Of a stretch of DNA of 36,402 nt, positions 7,649 to 15,951 are shown one piece after another. Within the stretch, counting starts at the first letter, position 1; each line of letters opens with the position of its first letter. The DNA is from UBA2160 sp964588665 (GTDB lineage Bacteria; Chloroflexota; Dehalococcoidia; Lucifugimonadales; UBA1123), in contig CAZPQQ010000029.1 of the NCBI GenBank assembly GCA_964588665.1, positions 1 to 36,402 of the forward strand. Reading direction: 5' to 3'. The position numbers and the translations under genes are program-made. Under the pieces are notes generated by a model. It made no database searches. It was not told where the DNA came from and saw only the letters and a program-made list of their open reading frames with translations.

Positions 7649-7773
7649 GACAATTCTCCGGGCGTTCTCCGCGAATACTACAGCACCAAAGTCGATGCGG
7701 GCGCCTCGGCCGGATTCCATTTACCCGGGTTCCGTGCGCCCGAACTCGCCGCGGGAAACGCATCGCCCTAAAC

Positions 7774-7829
7774 CCGTTCGCCCCTTCGGTAGACTCAGGG
7801 CGGGCTCTGAGCCCGTCGAAGGGCCGCCC
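7774..7829 (+). repeat. Inverted dimer of GTCGAAGG repeat
   Basis: CCCGTTCGCCCCTTCGGTAG then ACTCAGGGCGGGC is followed head to head by CTCTGAGCCCGTCGAAGGGC. This gives two copies of the family in opposite orientation and a potential large stem. It occupies part of the 235-base gap 7649-7883. The rest of that gap shows no gene. Confidence 0.65.
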
Positions 7830-7883
7830 TCACGCATGCGTCGACGGGCGATGCTTCGTACTCGTGGAGTTCAGCTCGCAAAC

Positions 7884-8309
7884 ATGAACATCTTCTTCGA
7901 CATGGACTACACCCTGATCGCCGTCGACGGATCGCTGAGGCCCGAGGCCGAAGAGGTCATGCGACGTCTGCGAGACGACGGTCACAACCTGTACGTCTGG
8001 TCCGGCAACGGCGTGCGCTGGTTGGAGCTTCGGAAGCACGGCCTTGAATCGCTGGTCTCCGACTGCTTCGAGAAGCCCGCGTCAAACCCCGCGGAGTCCG
8101 TGAAGACGATGGGGCTGCCCGTGATGCCCGACCTTGTCGTGGACGACGACCTCGAGTTCGCGGCCGCTCTCGGTGGAGTCTGGGTCAAGACCTACCACAT
8201 GCCCTACGCCGAAGACGCCGAGATGGACCGCGTCTACCGCATCATCACCGAGTGGACGCAAACCGGCGCCTCAACCGACCCACGTTTCCGCGCCCCTCGC
8301 CCTCGGTGA
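7884..8309 (+). CDS. Small HAD-superfamily hydrolase
   Basis: This is a 141-residue protein starting M-N-I-F-F-D-M-D-Y-T-L-I. The D-M-D-Y-T motif (about residues 6-10) is the HAD nucleophile loop. W-S-G-N-G carries the motif II Ser/Gly, and V-V-D-D-D-L-E-F (about 91-98) is the motif IV acid pair that holds magnesium. There is no room for a cap domain, so it is a minimal C0-type HAD, probably a phosphatase. The upstream frame is open to 7695 but runs through repeat DNA, so ATG 7884 was chosen despite a poor ribosome site. It may be independent of the acyl-CoA operon, from which repeats separate it. Confidence 0.8.
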   Translation: MNIFFDMDYTLIAVDGSLRPEAEEVMRRLRDDGHNLYVWSGNGVRWLELRKHGLESLVSDCFEKPASNPAESVKTMGLPVMPDLVVDDDLEFAAALGGVWVKTYHMPYAEDAEMDRVYRIITEWTQTGASTDPRFRAPRPR

Positions 8310-8526
8310 CGCACTTCGCGTCCTAACCAACGTCGCAAGGGAGGGGTTTGCGATCTCGTCTTACAACTGACGTGTCGGGCGAACACGCCGCAATTTCATC
8401 TGAGTTTGTCGTGCCTGGGCGTCGTCCATTAGGTCTCTGGGGTCCCTTGCGTCCCTGCGCCATTGGCGCCACCTTTGATACAGGCCCTGAACCATCGCCC
8501 ACGACCGCGAATGACGACCCTCCGCC
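8310..8526. other. Gene-free spacer between convergent genes
   Basis: No coding signature is seen here. It contains a GTCCCTTGCGTCCCTGCG string related to the 9-base repeats at 3712 and a GGCGCC-centred short palindrome near 8465. It separates the convergent HAD and VOC genes. Confidence 0.4.
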
Positions 8527-8943
8527 TCAGTGTCGGCCCGGACGCTGGAGTTGGACGTACACGCCCATCGTCGTCGCTGGGTGGATCCAGACGACATTCG
8601 TGTCTGGGCCTGCGTCTTCACCCTCGGGCACACCCATGACGCGTCCGCCGTTGGCTCGCACACGCCGCACGGCCTCGGCGAGGTCAGGGACATCGAACGC
8701 GACCAGGTACACGCCCTGCCCTTTGGACTTGAGAAATCGCGCCATGGCGCCTGTTTCGTCTGACGGCTCCAGGAGCTCGATGAAGGCGTCCTTGCCGTTG
8801 CCGATCCACGCCGCGCGGAATCCGAACGCGGACGGTTCGCCTGTGGGAATCATCATCTCGAGGCCAAACAACTTGGCGTAGTGTTCCGCGGCTTCGTCGA
8901 TGCTGTTGACGGCTATGGAGAAGTTGGTCAATTTATCGAGCAT
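8527..8943 (-). CDS. VOC-superfamily (glyoxalase-fold) protein without metal ligands
   Basis: This 138-residue protein has the two beta-alpha-beta-beta-beta modules of the vicinal oxygen chelate fold and resembles methylmalonyl-CoA epimerase in length and pattern. The four metal positions of the epimerase do not appear conserved. The first is L-T-N-F-S-I-A-V (Asn for His). The third is G-V-Y-L-V-A-F (Tyr-Leu for His-His). The last is G-V-Y-V-Q-L (Gln for Glu). It may bind a ligand without metal chemistry, or use a rearranged site. ATG at 8943 has GGAGGGCTTCC upstream. It runs opposite to its neighbours and may be a single-gene unit. Confidence 0.85.
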   Translation of the reverse strand: MLDKLTNFSIAVNSIDEAAEHYAKLFGLEMMIPTGEPSAFGFRAAWIGNGKDAFIELLEPSDETGAMARFLKSKGQGVYLVAFDVPDLAEAVRRVRANGGRVMGVPEGEDAGPDTNVVWIHPATTMGVYVQLQRPGRH

Positions 8944-9101
8944 GGAAGCCCTCCGTAACTGCGGGGTGGGGATGTGGCCGATGGCGCGAGTCTAGCAGTG
9001 GGGTTCGGCGTGGTCAAGCCAGGTTTCCCATGGCGGAAAACGGGCGTCGCGAACTCGTGGTTCACGCGTCCCGCGCCCACATCCGGAGCCGGCGCCGCTG
9101 A

Positions 9102-9107
9102 TACAAT
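9102..9107 (+). promoter_or_regulatory. Possible -10 box TACAAT
   Basis: TACAAT lies 92 bases before the CocE-type start, within the 255-base gap 8944-9198. No good -35 box is seen 17 bases upstream. The rest of the gap shows nothing. Confidence 0.3.
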
Positions 9108-9198
9108 GCGGGCGGGTCGGAGGATCGTGCGCTAGCTGGGATCGAATCAGTCCCGCGCATGAATTCCAAACTGAGCCAGGTCATTGAGGAGGAGCATC

Positions 9199-10962
9199 TT
9201 GCCGGAGCGCACTCAGCCTGCCAACACGATCATCGTCGAGAAGAACGTCCCGATGACGACTCGGGACGGCGTGATCCTCAGAGCCGACATCGTCCGTCCT
9301 GACGCGCCGGGGCGGTATCCCGTGCTTCTGAGCCGCACGCCGTACGGCAAGGACGGGGCGATGCAAAACGGCGAGGGCTCCGCCTTCTACTTCGCCCGAC
9401 GAGGCTACGTCACGGTCCTGCAGGACTGCCGCGGGCGCTTCGAGTCCGAGGGCGAGTACTACCCGATGGTAAACGACGTCGCCGACGGCTACGACGCCGT
9501 CGAGTGGGCGGCCAGGCTGCCCTGGAGCAACGGTCGTGTCGGAACGATGGGGCAGTCGTACATGGGCGCTAGCCAGTACATGATCGCCTGCAACGACCCG
9601 ATGCCCCCCCACCTGCAGGCCATGGCGCCGGTGTCGGCGGCCGCTGACTACCACCAGGGTTGGGTCTACCAAACCGGAGGCGCCATGCTCTGGGGCTGGG
9701 CGGTCCCCTACGCAATCCTCAAGGGCCGGAATACGCTGAGCCGCATCGGCCGTGAAGACCTGTTGCCGGTGATGGACGCCTACGGCGCGCCTGGTACGAA
9801 CTTCGGCGTGCCTCTGACCGACGAGTGGTATCGACATCTGCCGATCTCCGATTGGGCCGACCTCCTGAAGGAAACCGCCCCGTACTTCGCCGACTACATC
9901 GCCAACGCCGACGACGGCGAATACTGGCAGCCCATCAACGTGTTGGCGCATCTTCAAAGCATCAGCGTCCCGATGTTGCACGTGAGCTCGTGGTATGACG
10001 TCTTCCTCGAGGGCGCGTTGGACGCGTTCCAGGGCATCCGGGCCTCAAGCCGCTCCTCGAGCGCTCGCAACGGTCAGCGAATGCTCATCGGCCCCTGGGG
10101 ACACCTGTTTCCGTTCGTCAAGCCAACCTCTCAGGGCACGGGCGACATCGACTTCGGCGCTGAAGCGATGATCGAACTCCACCGAGCTCAGCTCATCTGG
10201 TTCGACTACTGGCTCAAGGATATCGACGATCCGCTCATGGAGGACCCGCCCGTGAAGGTCTTCACCATGGGCGAAAACCGATGGCGTTCGTTCGACGACT
10301 GGCCGCCGCCAAACGCCCACTACGTCCGCTACTACATGCACAGCAACGGGTCGGCCGGCACATATCAGGCGGACGGCTCGCTGTCCACGGTCCCTCCCAG
10401 CGACGAGCCGCCCGACGAGTACACCTACGACCCCAACGATCCCGTGCCGTCCATGGGCGGAAACAACCTGACCATCCCCTTCGGAGTGCAGGACCAGCGC
10501 CCTGTCGAACATCGTCAGGACGTCCTCGTATTCACGTCCGAAGCGTTGGACCGGCCGCTGGACGTCACCGGGCCCATACCGGTCCACCTGTGGGCCGCGT
10601 CCTCGGCCCCGGACACCGACTTCACGGCCAAGCTCGTCGACGTCCATCCCGACGGCTACGCCCGCAATCTGCAAGACGGGATCATCCGCGCGCGCTACCG
10701 GGACTCCGCCAGCGATCCGACTCTCATCGAGCCAGGCAGAGTCTACGAGTACGTCATCGACCTCTGGGCGACCAGCAACGTGTTCGACGCGGGACATCGC
10801 ATACGTGTCGAGATAAGCTCCAGCAACTTCCCTCGGTTCGACCGCAACCAGAACACAGGCGCCCCGTTCGGAGCAGACGCCATCCTAAAGACCGCCCGGC
10901 AAACAATCCACCACCGCGCGGATCACCCGTCCCACATCGTTCTGCCGGTCATCCCACGTTGA
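9199..10962 (+). CDS. CocE/NonD family alpha/beta hydrolase
   Basis: This is a 587-residue protein of the X-Pro dipeptidyl-peptidase (S15)/cocaine-esterase family. It has an N-terminal hydrolase domain, a helical insert and a C-terminal jelly-roll domain (P-I-P-V-H-L-W-A onward). The catalytic triad can be read: Ser120 in G-Q-S-Y-M-G, Asp267 in S-S-W-Y-D-V-F and His302 in G-P-W-G-H-L. The TTG at 9199 lies 6 bases after GAGGAGG, so it is preferred to the TTG at 9184, which overlaps that site. There is no signal peptide, so it probably works in the cytosol on esters or amides. It is followed by a 450-base gap and is probably a single transcription unit. Confidence 0.92.
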   Translation: MPERTQPANTIIVEKNVPMTTRDGVILRADIVRPDAPGRYPVLLSRTPYGKDGAMQNGEGSAFYFARRGYVTVLQDCRGRFESEGEYYPMVNDVADGYDAVEWAARLPWSNGRVGTMGQSYMGASQYMIACNDPMPPHLQAMAPVSAAADYHQGWVYQTGGAMLWGWAVPYAILKGRNTLSRIGREDLLPVMDAYGAPGTNFGVPLTDEWYRHLPISDWADLLKETAPYFADYIANADDGEYWQPINVLAHLQSISVPMLHVSSWYDVFLEGALDAFQGIRASSRSSSARNGQRMLIGPWGHLFPFVKPTSQGTGDIDFGAEAMIELHRAQLIWFDYWLKDIDDPLMEDPPVKVFTMGENRWRSFDDWPPPNAHYVRYYMHSNGSAGTYQADGSLSTVPPSDEPPDEYTYDPNDPVPSMGGNNLTIPFGVQDQRPVEHRQDVLVFTSEALDRPLDVTGPIPVHLWAASSAPDTDFTAKLVDVHPDGYARNLQDGIIRARYRDSASDPTLIEPGRVYEYVIDLWATSNVFDAGHRIRVEISSSNFPRFDRNQNTGAPFGADAILKTARQTIHHRADHPSHIVLPVIPR

Positions 10963-11110
10963 GAGGCGAGGACGGACTCGGACTGAAGATCATGCCTGAG
11001 TCAAATTCGCCCCAGACGACCGAGGCCACCGAATCGCCGCCAAGATGATTGCACTGGTGTTCTGCCGTTATCGTCATCAACTAATTACTTCGTGCTCAAA
11101 TTAATCCGCC

Positions 11111-11140
11111 ATGCTGATCCTTCCGCAGAAGGATCAGCAT
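11111..11140. repeat. Perfect 13-bp inverted repeat
   Basis: ATGCTGATCCTTC-CGCA-GAAGGATCAGCAT is a perfect 13-base stem with a 4-base loop. No T-run follows on either strand, so it is not a classical terminator and may be a mobile palindromic element. The remaining 10963-11414 gap holds a TATAAT box at 11346-11351 ahead of the HEAT-repeat gene and no gene I can support. Confidence 0.75.
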
Positions 11141-11414
11141 CTAGGGCCTCGCAGGGAGAAACACTCGACAGATGGCGAGATTCTCCGCCTGCGGGCTCAG
11201 GATGGTGAGTTGCCAGGCGCCATGCATTTCGTCGATGCGATTACGGCCAAGCCGATCCAGATTTGCTCAGTCCGAGACAATCACAATCTGATCGCGGACA
11301 CCCACAATCGACCGCGAGCTAGATGACCCGCCCGCCTAACGGCAGTATAATGACGATCCCACAATCACCGTTACATGATCGAACACACTAGTTCTGAGAG
11401 CTGTAGAGGCACGG

Positions 11415-12437
11415 ATGGCGAGCACAGGTGAAATACTGCGATTGATATCCCAACTCTCCGGCGGCTCGTCGACGGCGCGAGCTTCGGCAGCGAAGGTCTT
11501 GGGCGAACAAGGCGACCCGTCTGCAATTGCGCCGTTGGTTAAAGCTCTGACGGACCCTGACCGTTCAGTACGACAACAGTCGGTGATCACTCTCGGACTG
11601 CTGGGTGACTCGTCGGTGGCGTCATACCTGGAATCGATGCTTCGAGATCCGAATATTGACATACGTCTGAACGCGGTCGCCGCCCTGGCTGATGTCGGAG
11701 CCGTCTCTGCGGTGCCCAGACTGGCCGTGCTGCGAGACACCGACCCGCGTGCCGAGATCCGCAATGCCGCCGCCGATACGATTCGACGGCTGCATGACGG
11801 CCAGCAAAGCAGCGATCAGGCGGCCTCGCCCGAGGTCACCCTGACACCAGATCACACTCCAACGCATATGGCGGCGGCCCTCGAAGTCAGCCTACGCTTC
11901 CCGACGGCGCAGCCGAACGAGTTCATCAGGGTGGACGGAACCATACTGAATACGGGGCTTGGGCTCGCCCGAAACTTGACTCTAGAGTTGTCGGGCCACG
12001 CCTCGGGAGGCACGCAAACAGTTGAGGTCCCAAACGAACTCGAACCGAATTGCCCGGTCGACTGGGACGCGGCGATCAAACCCTTGGACATCGGTTCCGT
12101 CCCTTTGACTTGGCGATTGAGTTTCGACGACGACACAGGCAGTCGGCGTCAACAAACCGACACGGTGTACATCACCGTGGAAGAACCGCCGACCGGGCCA
12201 CCGACTCCCTCCGTCACGATCGACAACTTGTTTCAGGGCCCAATTGTGTCTGGCGACCTCCTCGAGTCAGGCGCAGTCAAGCAAGACGAGGGCGTGATCT
12301 TACAAAAGGGTGGCAAGCCCGGATCACCCGAGAACACGCACCCACAGGGATATTGCGACAAGGGCGGTGAGAAACTGCCGGCCATGCCCGATGCGCCGAA
12401 ATTCTGCCCCTCATGCGGTGAGACACTCACAGAATAA
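11415..12437 (+). CDS. HEAT-repeat protein with CARDB-like and zinc-ribbon-like ends
   Basis: This is a 340-residue protein. Residues about 10-125 hold three to four HEAT/PBS-lyase-type repeats (A-S-A-A-K-V-L-G-E-Q-G-D-P, V-I-T-L-G-L-L-G-D, V-A-A-L-A-D-V-G). Residues about 150-250 look like a CARDB/immunoglobulin-like domain (I-R-V-D-G-T-I-L-N-T-G-L-G-L-A-R-N). The tail ends K-F-C-P-S-C-G-E-T-L, half of a zinc ribbon. The matching first half reads Y-C-D-K-G-G-E-K-L, with Gly where the second Cys would be, so zinc binding may be lost or use three Cys. It has no signal peptide. HEAT arrays are protein-binding scaffolds, and the partner is unknown. A TATAAT box stands 64 bases before the start. 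Confidence 0.75.
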   Translation: MASTGEILRLISQLSGGSSTARASAAKVLGEQGDPSAIAPLVKALTDPDRSVRQQSVITLGLLGDSSVASYLESMLRDPNIDIRLNAVAALADVGAVSAVPRLAVLRDTDPRAEIRNAAADTIRRLHDGQQSSDQAASPEVTLTPDHTPTHMAAALEVSLRFPTAQPNEFIRVDGTILNTGLGLARNLTLELSGHASGGTQTVEVPNELEPNCPVDWDAAIKPLDIGSVPLTWRLSFDDDTGSRRQQTDTVYITVEEPPTGPPTPSVTIDNLFQGPIVSGDLLESGAVKQDEGVILQKGGKPGSPENTHPQGYCDKGGEKLPAMPDAPKFCPSCGETLTE

Positions 12438-12611
12438 CTGCACATCGCTCCCGCTGTGGTCCTGATCGTATCGGGGCCAAGCCGACTCACGACCTCCTCC
12501 CGATTTTCGCGCACTCAGTCCCCAACCGTGTAGAATCATTTCCGAGGGCTTGCGAACGTCGGGCCCTTGATCTCACGTTACGCAAACTGCAAACAACAGG
12601 GAGATGGACCC

Positions 12612-13916
12612 GTGGCAGAACACGGACACCCGCCCAGGCACCATTACGACGCCTCGATGCTCAGCGTCGAGGAGGCCCTCGAGCGCATCCTCGGCTACAT
12701 GCGCGTGCTGGAGGCCGAGGAGAAGCCGATCCTAGACGCGATGGGGCAGGTTCTCGTCGACGACGTGGTCGCAACGCGGGACATCCCGCCGCTCGACAAC
12801 TCTGCCATGGACGGGTATGCGCTGCAGGCGGCAAGCGTCGAGGGCGCCTCCGAAGATTATCCGGTTGTGTTGAAGGTGACCGGGGTCGTGGCCGCTGGCG
12901 AGTTGCCGGATGTTCGTGTGGGTCCGGGCGAGGCTGTTCGGATCATGACCGGCGCTCCGGTGCCGGAGGGAGCTGACTCGGTCGTCCCTTTCGAAGAAAC
13001 TGACGAGTTGGAACGTCGTGATTCGGGATCGAATCTGTCCGAAATCGCCGTCAAGGTGGCGATCGACGTCGGTCGAGATGTACGGCCCTCCGGTCAGGAC
13101 GTGCGCTGCGGTGAACGGGTCCTGGAGCGAGGGGCGATCCTGCGCCCGTCCGAGGTCGGTGTGCTCGCGGCGTTGGGCCACAGCACCGTGAACGTCGTCC
13201 GCAGACCCGTCGTGGCGATCCTCTCCACGGGCGACGAGCTGCTCGAGCCCGGCGATCCATACGGCGTCGGAGGGATCTACGACAGCAACAGCTATAGCGT
13301 CGCGGCCCTCGTACGCCGATATGGCGGGATTCCCAACATGTTGGGAATCGCACGAGACAACATGGATTCGGTGAACGCCAAACTGCGCGAGGGACTTCAG
13401 TCTGATATACTCATAACCTCGGCGGGGGTGTCGAAGGGCGACTACGACATGATCAAGGACGTTCTGACCCAACACGGCGAGATCGACTTCTGGTCCGTAC
13501 GCATGAAACCAGCCAAGCCATTGGCGTTTGGCGTGCTCACCGCTCAAGATGGGCGTCAGGTGCCGCACCTGGGTCTCCCGGGCAATCCGGTCAGCGCCAT
13601 GGTTGCTTTCGAGCAGTTTGGACGCGCCGCAATCTACAAGATGCTTGGCAAGACCGGGTTTCAAAAGCCCCAGGTCCAGGCGATACTGGACGAGCCAATT
13701 CACAATACGGATGGACGACGCGTCTTCGCGAGGGCGGTGGTCACCAAAGAAGATGGGACCTACCGGGCTCGCTTGACTGGCGCTCAAGGCTCGAATTTGT
13801 TGACCTCGATGGCGCGTGCCAACGGACTCGCCATCTGCCCGGAGGACTTGTCGCGCAAGGAGGCGGGAGAGGTCGTTGACGTGCAAATGTTAGATTGGCC
13901 AGAGGAAGTGTTTTAA
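12612..13916 (+). CDS. moeA: Molybdopterin molybdotransferase MoeA
   Basis: This is a 434-residue enzyme that inserts molybdate into adenylylated molybdopterin, the last common step of molybdenum cofactor synthesis. Motifs include P-P-L-D-N-S-A-M-D-G-Y-A (domain I), S-T-G-D-E-L-L-E-P-G, T-S-A-G-V-S-K-G-D-Y-D-M-I-K-D (the MPT-binding MogA-like domain), M-K-P-A-K-P-L-A-F-G and L-P-G-N-P-V-S-A-M-V. GTG 12612 was chosen, with GGGAG 8 bases upstream. The frame is open to 12567. A TAGAAT box at 12531 may be the -10. Its stop overlaps the next start by one base (TAATG), so the two are coupled. It implies that the organism has molybdoenzymes elsewhere. Confidence 0.95.
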   Translation: MAEHGHPPRHHYDASMLSVEEALERILGYMRVLEAEEKPILDAMGQVLVDDVVATRDIPPLDNSAMDGYALQAASVEGASEDYPVVLKVTGVVAAGELPDVRVGPGEAVRIMTGAPVPEGADSVVPFEETDELERRDSGSNLSEIAVKVAIDVGRDVRPSGQDVRCGERVLERGAILRPSEVGVLAALGHSTVNVVRRPVVAILSTGDELLEPGDPYGVGGIYDSNSYSVAALVRRYGGIPNMLGIARDNMDSVNAKLREGLQSDILITSAGVSKGDYDMIKDVLTQHGEIDFWSVRMKPAKPLAFGVLTAQDGRQVPHLGLPGNPVSAMVAFEQFGRAAIYKMLGKTGFQKPQVQAILDEPIHNTDGRRVFARAVVTKEDGTYRARLTGAQGSNLLTSMARANGLAICPEDLSRKEAGEVVDVQMLDWPEEVF

Positions 13917-14482
13917 TGGTGGATAAGTCATCAGCGGTCGAACAGTCAAATAACGGCAACGGAGAGATCGAGGAGAAGATCCGCCCAAAATACCTGATCG
14001 ATCCCGAGCTGGCCGTCTCGGTGCGGCGCTCTCTGCCGATGCTGGTGGCCAGCAGGCGGTGCTATCTGTGTCAGCAAGCCGATGACGAACGACCGGAGAA
14101 CGGAGACCCAGACGAATTTATCGAACGGATCGCCGACCATTGCTCCCAACAGCAAGATTACATGTTGCCCGACACCCCGCTCAAGGATGCGATCTTCCGC
14201 GTAATTCTGGCCCACAGAAACGAGCCAATGGATGCGGAGGAGATCAGCGCCGTGTTGACCGAGGCCTGGGCCATGACGCCGTTCCCGCGAGTTACCACTC
14301 CCGACGTGGTACAGAGACTGCTGCAGGACTGCCGAAACTATTGCATAACCAGGTTGCCTGAACCCGAGCCTGAGATCGAGTTGGCGCCCGAGCCGGAGCC
14401 CGTGGCCGCAGTCGAACCGGAACCGGTTCCTGACGATGCGCCGGAAGAGACCGAAGACGCCGGTCAGGATGACGAAGCCTAA
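13916..14482 (+). CDS. Unrecognised protein coupled to moeA, acidic Pro-Glu tail
   Basis: This is a 188-residue protein I do not recognise. Residues about 20-140 look like a helical globular domain. It has C-Y-L-C-Q-Q, A-D-H-C-S-Q-Q-Q, and C-R-N-Y-C. The middle (A-I-F-R-V-I-L-A-H-R-N-E-P-M-D-A-E-E-I) resembles a winged-helix-like segment. The last 45 residues are low-complexity repeats of P-E-P-E/P-V, ending acidic. Several paired Cys and a His could bind a metal, but this is not a known motif. It starts inside the moeA stop (TAATG), which implies coupled translation and perhaps a link to molybdenum cofactor or a shared expression need. A strong terminator follows after 27 bases. Confidence 0.75.
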   Translation: MVDKSSAVEQSNNGNGEIEEKIRPKYLIDPELAVSVRRSLPMLVASRRCYLCQQADDERPENGDPDEFIERIADHCSQQQDYMLPDTPLKDAIFRVILAHRNEPMDAEEISAVLTEAWAMTPFPRVTTPDVVQRLLQDCRNYCITRLPEPEPEIELAPEPEPVAAVEPEPVPDDAPEETEDAGQDDEA

Positions 14483-14509
14483 CCGAACCACTCCTCACGC
14501 CAAGATTGA

Positions 14510-14552
14510 AAACAACAACCCCCATTTCGAGATGAAATGGGGGTTGTTGTTT
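14510..14552. terminator. Strong bidirectional intrinsic terminator
   Basis: There is a 19-base perfect stem (A-AACAACAACCCCCATTTC paired with its complement) and a 5-base loop GAGAT. The stem bases give a T-rich run on the plus strand and also on the minus strand. It closes the moeA operon and could equally end minus-strand transcripts reaching it from the small gene at 14729. Confidence 0.92.
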
Positions 14553-14728
14553 GTGTTTGGAAATCCTAATTCGAGCGGCTCGTACTGAAAAGTTGCCTGC
14601 CTGATGGCACCCAACGACGTGCGTAAACGCCAACGTTCGCGCACTGAAAGACTACTGTGCGGTCAATTGACGGTCACGATTACCGGAGATATGCCCTGGC
14701 CGGCGTACGCAGGTCTATGCCTAACGAT

Positions 14729-14872
14729 CTAGGCGTCTTCATCCCTCGGCTTGCGTCGTTTTGGGATGACCTGAACGTCTTCAGTGGCGAATACGGTTGA
14801 GGAGACCACTTGTTTTTTGGCGTTCTTCTTGGGTTTTTTGGATTCTCGTTTTGCGGCATGTCCTTTTGGCAT
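14729..14872 (-). CDS. Small basic protein, 47 residues
   Basis: This small gene starts M-P-K-G-H-A-A-K-R-E-S-K-K-P-K-K-N-A-K-K (residues 1-20). It continues with a short beta-like segment V-F-A-T-E-D-V-Q-V-I and ends K-R-R-K-P-R-D-E-D-A. A perfect GGAGGT lies 5 bases before the ATG and a TTGACA box lies about 40 bases upstream, so it is well equipped for strong expression. The lysine-rich head followed by a V-rich strand recalls tiny conserved proteins I associate with Chloroflexi, but I cannot name a function. Nucleic-acid or ribosome binding is a guess from the charge. It lies between the moeA terminator and the kinase gene. Confidence 0.75.
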   Translation of the reverse strand: MPKGHAAKRESKKPKKNAKKQVVSSTVFATEDVQVIPKRRKPRDEDA

Positions 14873-14911
14873 TGCACACCTCCAAACGCGATCATGTTGA
14901 ATCTAATGCCT

Positions 14912-14917
14912 TGTCAA
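14912..14917 (-). promoter_or_regulatory. -35 box of the small basic protein gene
   Basis: A perfect TTGACA on the minus strand is followed after 15-17 bases by CATGAT/TGATCG as a weak -10. It stands 40 bases before the ATG at 14872. The rest of 14873-15075 shows no gene. Confidence 0.4.
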
Positions 14918-15075
14918 CAGAGTGTACGGCGCCGGCCACCGACTGTAAAGCGCCTGCAGCGCCTCATATCGACTCCACAGTCTGATGTCGCGCGGATGCG
15001 TCGGCGACCATTACCGTCCGGTCGCCACATCTCCTGAAGATCGCATCGGCGTCCCCCAATCGAGCACGCGATCGC

Positions 15076-15861
15076 CTACACGAACGGCCAGGGCACGTTT
15101 TCGTAAGGGTCAAGGGCCGGCAGCTCCGGGTCGGAAAGCATCGACCTTATCCGCGCGGTGAGAGCTCGCTCCTCGCGCTGGTGGATCAGGTCCGCGAACA
15201 CGAGCGCGTCGGTGTCCGGGGTCTCGAGCCGCCCGAGCAGCGATTCGAGGTCTGCGAGCGCGTCTGACGGGATCGTTCGCCCCCAGTACTCCAGCATCAC
15301 CGTCCGCACTTTGAGCACCGTGTGGAACGTGAGGCCGTGATCGATGCTCCACAGCCTTCCGTCTGAGCCTAGCAAACAGTGACCCGCCTTGCGGTCCGCG
15401 TTGTTGACCAGCAGATCGAACACCGCCATCTGCATCATTTCGTCTTCGCGGTCTGCCGCCATGTCGAAGTACGTGATCTCCGGTTCCGTCTCTACGTATA
15501 GCTGCACCGAGCCTACACCGTACGGACCTTCTCGGATGAGGGTGAACGGCACGTTGGGCCAGCCGAGAATACGACTCAACAGGAAAGTCGCGTGTTCCCG
15601 CTTGTACAGGGTCCCGTCGGGGAAGTCTCGAAGCGGCCGCTCGCCCTCCCGCGGCTTGTATATAGCCCGAAGGTACTTGCCGGGACCGGCGTCGATCCAA
15701 ACCAGGAACGTGTAGTTGGATCCCCAGGGCATGCGATGGCCGCCGATGATCTCGCCCGACCGGAGAAGTGGCGTCGCGTCGCTCTCAGGCAAGTCAATCG
15801 GGACCGCCCCATCCGGAGTCGGAAACGCAATACGCCTGTCTCGTGGATTGCGGGAAGGCAA
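15076..15861 (-). CDS. SCO1664-like PI3/4-kinase-fold protein
   Basis: This is a 261-residue protein of the SCO1664 family, distant relatives of phosphatidylinositol 3/4-kinases. The catalytic loop D-L-L-V-N-N-A-D-R-K-A-G-H (149-161) and the metal-binding W-S-I-D-H-G-L-T-F (171-179) can be read. A Lys in L-R-A-I-Y-K-P (about 69) would contact ATP. TTG at 15861 is the likely start. It follows the DUF3090 gene by 90 bases on the same strand. This two-gene order is conserved in actinobacteria (SCO1664/SCO1665 type), usually near a histidine-phosphatase gene, which is absent here. The substrate is unknown. Confidence 0.88.
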   Translation of the reverse strand: MPSRNPRDRRIAFPTPDGAVPIDLPESDATPLLRSGEIIGGHRMPWGSNYTFLVWIDAGPGKYLRAIYKPREGERPLRDFPDGTLYKREHATFLLSRILGWPNVPFTLIREGPYGVGSVQLYVETEPEITYFDMAADREDEMMQMAVFDLLVNNADRKAGHCLLGSDGRLWSIDHGLTFHTVLKVRTVMLEYWGRTIPSDALADLESLLGRLETPDTDALVFADLIHQREERALTARIRSMLSDPELPALDPYENVPWPFV

Positions 15862-15951
15862 TAGGCACTCTCGATGGAGATGACTACCGGTCTGAGGTGA
15901 AGGTCGTCAACGGGTTATCTTCCAGTCGGATCATGATCGCCCGGATCGAAC

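Noticed and set aside
11111..11326. 71-codon frame starting in the perfect hairpin
   Set aside because: The start lies inside the inverted repeat, there is no ribosome site and the composition is not coding-like.
12732..13886. 384-codon minus-strand open frame
   Set aside because: It is antisense to moeA, whose motifs are unmistakable.
14680..14895. 71-codon minus frame overlapping the small basic gene
   Set aside because: It is a shifted frame of the 47-residue gene, which alone has GGAGGT at proper distance before its ATG.
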